A stretch of 5,196 nucleotides of DNA from NCBI GenBank assembly GCA_027346035.1, contig DAIESZ010000158.1, forward strand, positions 1 to 5,196. The letters run 5' to 3'. The notes under the pieces are model-generated. The model saw nothing but the letters and a program-made list of their open reading frames with translations, searched no databases and was not told where the DNA came from. Origin of the DNA: Propionibacteriaceae bacterium. GTDB taxonomy: Bacteria > Actinomycetota > Actinomycetes > Propionibacteriales > Propionibacteriaceae. A program made the translations under genes and the position numbers. This document shows, piece by piece, positions 1 through 5,196 of this stretch; positions within the stretch are counted from its first letter, which is position 1, and each line of letters starts with the position of its first letter.

Positions 1-992
1 ACGAGCCGACCACCGCGCTCACCTGGCGCGAGGTCGACGCGCTCTTCCGGGTGGTCGATCAGCTCAAGAGCGGCGGCGTGGCCCTCGTGTTCGTCAGCCA
101 CAAGATCGAAGAAGTGCTGCGGATCTCGGAGCGGATCACGATCCTGCGCAACGGGAAGGTGGTGGCCACCGGCGCCGTCGGGGAGTTCGACCGTGAGGCG
201 ATCATCACTGCGATGACCGGGCGGTCGGTGGTCGACGCCCGCCCGTCCGAGTCGCTGCAGGCCGAGGCGGCACCCCTGCTGCGGGTGCACGACCTGTCAC
301 GCGCCGGCATGTTCGCCGACGTGTCCTTCGACGTCCATCCCGGCGAGGTACTCGGGGTGACGGGACTGCTCGGGTCCGGCCGCACCGAGATCGCCGAGGC
401 GTTGTTCGGTATCGTGCCCGCCGACTCAGGCGACGTGACCGTCGACGGCCGCACGGTGGCCATCCGAAGCGTGCACGACGCGGTCGCAGCGGGCATCGGG
501 TATGTCCCGGGCGACCGGCTCACCCAGGGCGTGTTCCTCGATCAGGCGATCGGGTGGAACATCATCGCGGGCAGCGTCGACCGACTGCGCGGGCGTTTCG
601 GGCTGCTCGACCAAGGGCGCGTCGATCAGATGATCCAGAGTGCGTCCACGGACCTGAAGATCAAGATGTCATCGGCGTCCGCGCCCGCGCGCAGCCTGTC
701 GGGAGGCAACCAGCAGCGCGTCGTCCTAGCCAAGTGGCTGGCCCGCAGCCCGCACATCCTCATCCTCAACAGCCCGACCGTCGGGGTCGACGTGGGGTCG
801 AAGCACGAGATCCTCGAGATCCTCCGGACGAAGGCGCGGGAGGGGATGGGCATCGTCGTGATGTCCGACGACGTGCCCGAACTGCTCGCCGTGTGCCACC
901 GGGTGCTCGTCGTGCGTCGGGGCCGCATCGTCGACGAGGTCACCGGCGACCGGCTCAACCAGGAAACCATCATGAACGGACTGGCCGCATGA
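1..992 (+). CDS. Sugar ABC transporter ATP-binding protein (RbsA/CUT2 type), 5'-truncated by the window edge
   Basis: This is the C-terminal 329 residues of a cytoplasmic two-domain ATPase that powers import through the two permeases downstream; the family is about 500 residues, so some 170 are missing upstream. The frame is open from base 3, and the first two bases (ac) fit the end of a Walker B Asp codon. Domain 1 is visible from EPTTALT (residues 1-7, catalytic Glu) through the H-loop SHKIEEV (His at residue 33, bases 99-101) and looks catalytically normal. Domain 2 starts near base 275: Walker A GLLGSGRTE (363-389, Arg in place of Lys), YVPGDR near 501, signature LSGGNQQR (696-719), Walker B region ILNSPTVGVDVGSK (762-803), and SDDVPELL (864-887) where the H-loop His would lie. 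Domain 2 therefore lacks the usual catalytic residues, as is partly normal for this family. The stop overlaps the next start by 4 bases (ATGA). The family is certain; the transported sugar is not. Confidence 0.95.
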   Translation, partial: EPTTALTWREVDALFRVVDQLKSGGVALVFVSHKIEEVLRISERITILRNGKVVATGAVGEFDREAIITAMTGRSVVDARPSESLQAEAAPLLRVHDLSRAGMFADVSFDVHPGEVLGVTGLLGSGRTEIAEALFGIVPADSGDVTVDGRTVAIRSVHDAVAAGIGYVPGDRLTQGVFLDQAIGWNIIAGSVDRLRGRFGLLDQGRVDQMIQSASTDLKIKMSSASAPARSLSGGNQQRVVLAKWLARSPHILILNSPTVGVDVGSKHEILEILRTKAREGMGIVVMSDDVPELLAVCHRVLVVRRGRIVDEVTGDRLNQETIMNGLAA

Positions 993-2035
993 ACGCGATC
1001 TCCGGACGCCGGTCGCTGTCGTGGTCGCGGCTTCGAGGCGAGAACAACGAGGGAATCCTCGTTCTCGTCATCGCCGTGCTCGCGGTCGTCGTCGGCATCT
1101 CGTCCCCGTCCTTCTGGAGCCTCAGCACCCTGCTGAACGTGGGCACGAACTCCCTGGAGAACCTCGTGTTCGCGATGGGCGTCCTCATCGTGATCATCTC
1201 CGGGGGGATCGACCTGTCGTTCATGGCCATCGGGATCTTCGCCGGCTACGCCGTCGTCGTCTGGACGAACGACACCGGGTTCGGCGCCTCCAGCGCCTGG
1301 ATCGGGTTCGCGATCGCCATCGTCATCGGGCTGGCCTTCGGGGCCCTGAACGCCGGCGCGATCGCTGGGCTGCGGCTGCCCACGCTGATCGCAACCCTCG
1401 GCACCCAGGGTGTGATCCGCGGCCTGATGCTGCTGTACGTCGGGTCGAAGGTGGTGCCCAAGTACCCCGAGGGACTGCAGAGCCTGTCGACGAGATACCT
1501 CGTGTCGGCGCACGACGCCACGTCGACCACCCGGCTGAGCGTGCTGATCGTTCCCGCCGTGCTCGTGTGCATCCTGGCGAGCCTGCTCCTGCGCTACACC
1601 ACGATCGGTCGCGGCATCTACGCGATCGGCGGGGATGCCGAAAGCGCGCGACGGGCCGGCTTCCCGGTCTTCCGCATCCAGGTCATGATCTACCTGATCG
1701 CCGGCGGGTTGGCAGCCACCGCAGGACTGATGCACGTGGTGCAGGTGCAGCTGGCCAACCCTTACGAGCTCGTCGGCGGTGAGCTGGACGTCATCGCGGC
1801 CGTCGTCCTCGGCGGGGCCTCGATCTTCGGGGGCAAGGGGTCGGTCTCGGGGACAGTCCTCGGGGTCGTGCTCATCTCCCTGATCAAGAACTCGCTGATC
1901 CTGCTCGGGGTGCCGGGCACGTGGCAGCGAGCCGCGGTCGGGGCCCTCCTGCTCATCGGGGTCACCGCGCAAGCCCTGTCCGGACGCGCGAAGCGGACCC
2001 ACAACGAGATCGCGCTTGCGGAGGTGGCGGCATGA
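989..2035 (+). CDS. ABC transporter permease, RbsC/CUT2 type (first permease)
   Basis: A 348-residue integral membrane protein forming one half of the transport channel. It has about nine or ten hydrophobic segments, the first at residues 23-40, then about 56-72 and 78-92, with the last near 315-332. Family landmarks are SGGIDLS (71-77), the LPTLIATLGT block (130-139), the AIGGD-AESARRAGF cytoplasmic loop (212-225; an Asp stands where AIGGN is usual) and the ELDVIAAVVLGGASIFGGKG block in the C-terminal part. Length is close to the usual 320-350. The ATG at 989 overlaps the ATPase stop as ATGA; no good Shine-Dalgarno lies within 12 bases, so translation probably depends on coupling to the upstream gene. 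The frame is open upstream back to 554 only as an Arg-rich shadow of the ATPase gene, which I excluded. It probably forms a heterodimer with the next permease, since the two differ clearly in sequence and are adjacent. Confidence 0.94.
   Translation: MNAISGRRSLSWSRLRGENNEGILVLVIAVLAVVVGISSPSFWSLSTLLNVGTNSLENLVFAMGVLIVIISGGIDLSFMAIGIFAGYAVVVWTNDTGFGASSAWIGFAIAIVIGLAFGALNAGAIAGLRLPTLIATLGTQGVIRGLMLLYVGSKVVPKYPEGLQSLSTRYLVSAHDATSTTRLSVLIVPAVLVCILASLLLRYTTIGRGIYAIGGDAESARRAGFPVFRIQVMIYLIAGGLAATAGLMHVVQVQLANPYELVGGELDVIAAVVLGGASIFGGKGSVSGTVLGVVLISLIKNSLILLGVPGTWQRAAVGALLLIGVTAQALSGRAKRTHNEIALAEVAA
2020..2024 (+). promoter_or_regulatory. Ribosome binding site of the second permease
   Basis: GGAGG lies seven bases before the ATG at 2032, inside the last codons of the first permease. 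It supports that start over the upstream in-frame GTG at 1921, which lies deep inside the preceding gene. Confidence 0.75.
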
Positions 2036-3156
2036 CGGATCCGTCGCGTGCCCTTGTGGTGCGGCTGTTGCACGAACGCAACCTCGTACGCCTGCTCGGG
2101 TTCGCGCTGATCATCCTCGTGATCTTCAGCTTCGCGAGCCCCTCGTTCCTCACCGTGATCAGCTTCCAGTCGATGGGCTACCAGCTGGCCGAGGTCGGCC
2201 TGCTGAGCATCGCAATGATGCTCACGATGCTCACCGGCGGCATCGACCTGTCGATCGTGTCGATCGCGAACCTGTCCGCACTCGTGGCGGCTCAGCTGTT
2301 CAAGGCCACCAACGCCGGGGACGCCGTCGGGGGCAAGGCGCTCGGTATGTCGGCCGTGTTCATCGTGCTGGCCATGCTGACCGGGCTCGCCTGTGGTCTG
2401 CTCAACGGGCTGCTCATCACCCGGGTCGGGATCACACCGATCCTGGCGACGCTTGGCACCATGCAGCTCATCAACGGTGTCGCGATCGTGTGGACCGGCG
2501 GTCAGGCGATCTACGGCATGCCCGAGGCGTTCCTCGCGATCGGCACCGGGAAGTTGGCCGGGGTGCCGATCCCGGTGATCATCCTTGCGGCCGCAGCCGC
2601 TGTGGCCGCGGTCATGGTGAACCGCACGGGCATCGGCATGCGGCTCAAGCTCGTCGGTGCCAATCCGACCGCCGCCCGCTACTCCGCGCTGGACAACGAC
2701 CGGGCCCTGATCTTCACCTACCTTTCGAGCGCGCTGCTTGCCTCGGTCGCGGGCATCGTGATGTCCGCGCGCTCGGCGAGCGCGAACGCCGACTACGGCA
2801 CCTCGTACGTGCTGCTGGCCGTCGTGATCTGCGTGCTCGGGGGGGTGAACCCGATGGGCGGCTACGGGACCATCGGTGGTGTCGTCCTGGCCGTGATCAC
2901 CCTGCAGATGGTGTCGACCGGGTTCAACGCGGTCGGGTTCACGCAGTTCGTCTACCTGGTCGCCCAGGGCGTGATCCTCATTGGCGTCCTGGCCCTCAAC
3001 CAGCTCTCGGACCGGTTCCGCGGCCGGTACCGGGTCGGATGGCGGCTGCGGCACGCTGGCGCCGAGGCCGTCCAGACTCCGGAAGCCCTGGGCCCGGCGG
3101 TCCCGGCGCCCGAGGACGACGCGCCGAAGCGGCAGCCGGCACCGCCCCGGGCCTGA
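2032..3156 (+). CDS. ABC transporter permease, RbsC/CUT2 type (second permease)
   Basis: A 374-residue membrane protein, the probable partner of the permease encoded just upstream. Landmarks are TGGIDLS (68-74), LLNGLLITRVG followed by ILATLGT (137-143), the GANPTAARYSAL cytoplasmic loop (from residue 209), and a late VLGGVNPMGGYGT block that replaces the more usual VLGGTSLSGGRG. Hydrophobic segments start at about residue 20 and end at about 323. The final 51 residues (324-374) are hydrophilic: a basic stretch (RFRGRYRVGWRLRH) followed by a Pro/Ala/Glu-rich tail that I would expect to be disordered in the cytoplasm; this makes the protein longer than the typical family member. ATG at 2032 overlaps the previous stop as ATGA and has a strong GGAGG seven bases upstream. 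The pairing of two dissimilar permeases in one operon is known in this family (for example the Lsr and Rha importers). Confidence 0.94.
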   Translation: MTDPSRALVVRLLHERNLVRLLGFALIILVIFSFASPSFLTVISFQSMGYQLAEVGLLSIAMMLTMLTGGIDLSIVSIANLSALVAAQLFKATNAGDAVGGKALGMSAVFIVLAMLTGLACGLLNGLLITRVGITPILATLGTMQLINGVAIVWTGGQAIYGMPEAFLAIGTGKLAGVPIPVIILAAAAAVAAVMVNRTGIGMRLKLVGANPTAARYSALDNDRALIFTYLSSALLASVAGIVMSARSASANADYGTSYVLLAVVICVLGGVNPMGGYGTIGGVVLAVITLQMVSTGFNAVGFTQFVYLVAQGVILIGVLALNQLSDRFRGRYRVGWRLRHAGAEAVQTPEALGPAVPAPEDDAPKRQPAPPRA

Positions 3157-3194
3157 CCCGACCAGTTCTTGGCACTCAACCTCGAAGGGCCACC
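3157..3194 (+). promoter_or_regulatory. Short intergenic gap with the dhaK ribosome binding site
   Basis: This 38-base gap is the only non-overlapping junction in the window. It holds GAAGGG at 3184-3189, five bases before the dhaK ATG, a plausible Shine-Dalgarno. I see no stem-loop followed by T residues and no convincing -10/-35 pair, so the transporter and kinase genes are most likely on one transcript, with kinase translation initiated independently. Confidence 0.6.
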
Positions 3195-4189
<995 letters not shown>

Positions 4190-4193
<4 letters not shown>

Positions 4194-4846
4194 ACGCCGC
4201 GGACCTTCGCTCGCTCCTCGACGCCGCGCTGGCCGACCTGACCGGGGTCCAAGAGGAGTTGCGCGAACTCGACGTCGCCGTGGGCGACGGCGACCTTGGG
4301 ATCACGGTCAGCGCCGGGGCGCGAGCGGTGCGTGCCGCGGTGGGCGAACTGCCAGCCGGCACGAGTGCGGCCGACGTGGTGAAGGCGGCGGGGCGCGCCT
4401 TCGCCGGCGGGAACCCGTCCACGTTCGCCGCGCTCGTCGGGGGCGGGGTGATGTCTTCGGGCAAGGTCTTCGCCGACGCGGACGACGTGACCCGCGCGGA
4501 TGTCGCGGCCTTCGCCCGTGCCGTCGCCGACCGGATCATGGTGAAGGGGAAGGCTGAACTCGGCGACAAGACGATCCTCGACGCGCTCGTGCCGACGGTG
4601 GACCTGCTCGAGCACGCCGACCCCGGAACGCCGCCGCGCGATCTCCTGCAGGCAATGGTGGCCACGGCCGCGGAGGCGGTCCGGGTCACCAGCCAGCTGC
4701 AGAACCGGCGGGGACGAGCTGCCTGGCTCGGCGAGCGCAGCAGCGGCCACCCCGATCCCGGCGCCACCGCCTACCTCAGGTTCCTCGAAGCACTGGCGAG
4801 GGCGTGGAAGACCATCGAACGTCCGGCAACTGGAGGTGGATTGTGA
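4190..4846 (+). CDS. dhaL: DhaL-family kinase subunit (nucleotide-binding, DAK2 domain)
   Basis: A 218-residue cytoplasmic protein, close to the usual 200-215 of free-standing DhaL; it supplies the nucleotide and magnesium site for phosphorylating the ketose held by DhaK. The metal-binding acidic set is present as Asp28, Asp33 and Asp35 in ELDVAVGDGDLG. Also seen are GKAELGDKT (120-128), GRAAWLGER (175-183) and HPDPGAT (187-193), all typical. Two places differ from E. coli DhaL: the DHG after the third Asp is DLG here, and the Ser/Gly-rich phosphate-binding loop (GGASGPL in E. coli, from memory) is GGNPSTF (73-79). The start is GTG at 4190, overlapping the dhaK stop as GTGA; no purine-rich binding site precedes it, so expression is probably coupled to dhaK translation, which would help keep the subunits equimolar. 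DhaK and DhaL are separate here, not fused as in Citrobacter. No DhaM phosphotransferase partner is seen in the window. Confidence 0.92.
4832..4836 (+). promoter_or_regulatory. Ribosome binding site of the alcohol dehydrogenase gene
   Basis: GGAGG sits six bases before the GTG at 4843, inside the last codons of dhaL. It is among the strongest sites in the window and decides the GTG start, which overlaps the dhaL stop as GTGA. Confidence 0.75.
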
Positions 4847-5196
4847 AAGCGCTGGTCCTTGAAGGACATGCCCCGATCGAGACTGCGCCGCTGCGCCTGG
4901 TGGAGATGGAGACGCCCGAACCGGGACCGGGAGAGCTCCTGCTGCGGGTCACCGCCTGCGGAGTCTGCCGATCGAACCTGCACATGATCGAGGGCGACTG
5001 GCCCGGCGTGCCCACGCAGCTGCCGATGATTCCCGGTCACGAGGTTGTCGGCGTCGTCGACCGCCTCGGGGCCGGTGTCACCGGTTTCGCCGTGGGTGAT
5101 CGGGTGGGGGTGCAGCCGCTCTACTCGACCTGCGGCACCTGCGAGTTCTGTCGCTCGGGTCGTGAGCAGCTGTGCCGCTCGAAGGAGATCACCGGC
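4843..5196 (+). CDS. Zinc-dependent medium-chain alcohol dehydrogenase, N-terminal part (3'-truncated by the window edge)
   Basis: The first 118 residues of a protein that is usually about 330-350 long in this family; it oxidises an alcohol to a ketone or aldehyde with NAD(P). Only the GroES-like catalytic domain is present; the Rossmann fold lies beyond the window. Catalytic zinc ligands are Cys42 (in ACGVCRSNLH), His66 and Glu67 (in PGHE). Structural zinc ligands are Cys97, Cys100, Cys103 and Cys111 (CGTCEFC and QLC). Ser44 is in the place of the usual proton-relay Ser/Thr, and Asn45 replaces the common Asp of the GVCxTD motif. The GREQLC and ITG ending resembles the propanol-preferring AdhA/AdhP branch. 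The frame has no stop to the window end. In context it may oxidise a polyol such as a tetritol to the ketose used by the DhaK/DhaL pair, but the first domain alone does not reveal the substrate. Confidence 0.93.
   Translation, partial: MKALVLEGHAPIETAPLRLVEMETPEPGPGELLLRVTACGVCRSNLHMIEGDWPGVPTQLPMIPGHEVVGVVDRLGAGVTGFAVGDRVGVQPLYSTCGTCEFCRSGREQLCRSKEITG

Noticed and set aside
554..988. Open frame running into the first permease from upstream, giving an Arg/Pro-rich 145-residue extension
   Set aside because: It overlaps the well-supported ATPase coding frame and has the composition of a high-GC shadow; family homology begins only after the ATG at 989.
2016..3194. Open frame continuous with dhaK for almost 400 codons upstream
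   Set aside because: It is the out-of-frame reading of the second permease, Arg/His-rich with no domain; DhaK proteins begin MKKLIN as at 3195, which also has a Shine-Dalgarno.
3170..3194. TTGGCA in the 38-base gap as a possible -35 box for dhaK
   Set aside because: At normal spacing the -10 box would fall on the dhaK start codon, with no TA-rich hexamer there, so it cannot drive this gene as a leadered transcript.

Overview
The window is a single-strand, high-GC (roughly two-thirds G+C by eye, strong G/C bias at third codon positions) stretch that looks like an actinobacterial chromosome. All supported genes lie on the + strand and form one tightly packed operon-like array with no visible promoter, terminator, RNA gene, repeat or mobile element. 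Both ends are cut inside genes, so the array is longer than what is shown.

Layout: (1) bases 1-992, C-terminal two thirds of a two-domain sugar-type ABC transporter ATPase (RbsA/CUT2 type); (2) 989-2035 and (3) 2032-3156, two different RbsC-type membrane permeases; (4) 3195-4193, DhaK-family kinase subunit (substrate-binding half); (5) 4190-4846, DhaL-family kinase subunit (nucleotide-binding half); (6) 4843 to the window end, N-terminal 118 residues of a zinc-dependent medium-chain alcohol dehydrogenase. Four of the five gene junctions are 4-base start/stop overlaps (ATGA or GTGA). Only the permease-to-dhaK junction has a gap, 38 bases long and carrying its own ribosome binding site.

Taken together: an ATP-driven importer probably brings in a small polyol or ketose, the dehydrogenase oxidises an alcohol to a keto sugar, and the two-subunit kinase phosphorylates a short ketose (dihydroxyacetone-like, e.g. 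erythrulose or a branched relative). This resembles the tetritol (threitol/erythritol) pathways known from Mycobacterium smegmatis, but the actual substrate cannot be read from the sequence. The periplasmic/lipoprotein substrate-binding protein, the regulator and any isomerase or aldolase are not in the window. The kinase subunits differ from the E. coli DHA kinase at several active-site-proximal motifs, and the second ATPase domain is degenerate at every catalytic position I can check. I judge this to be a substrate-variant of a known kind of catabolic operon rather than a wholly new type of system.
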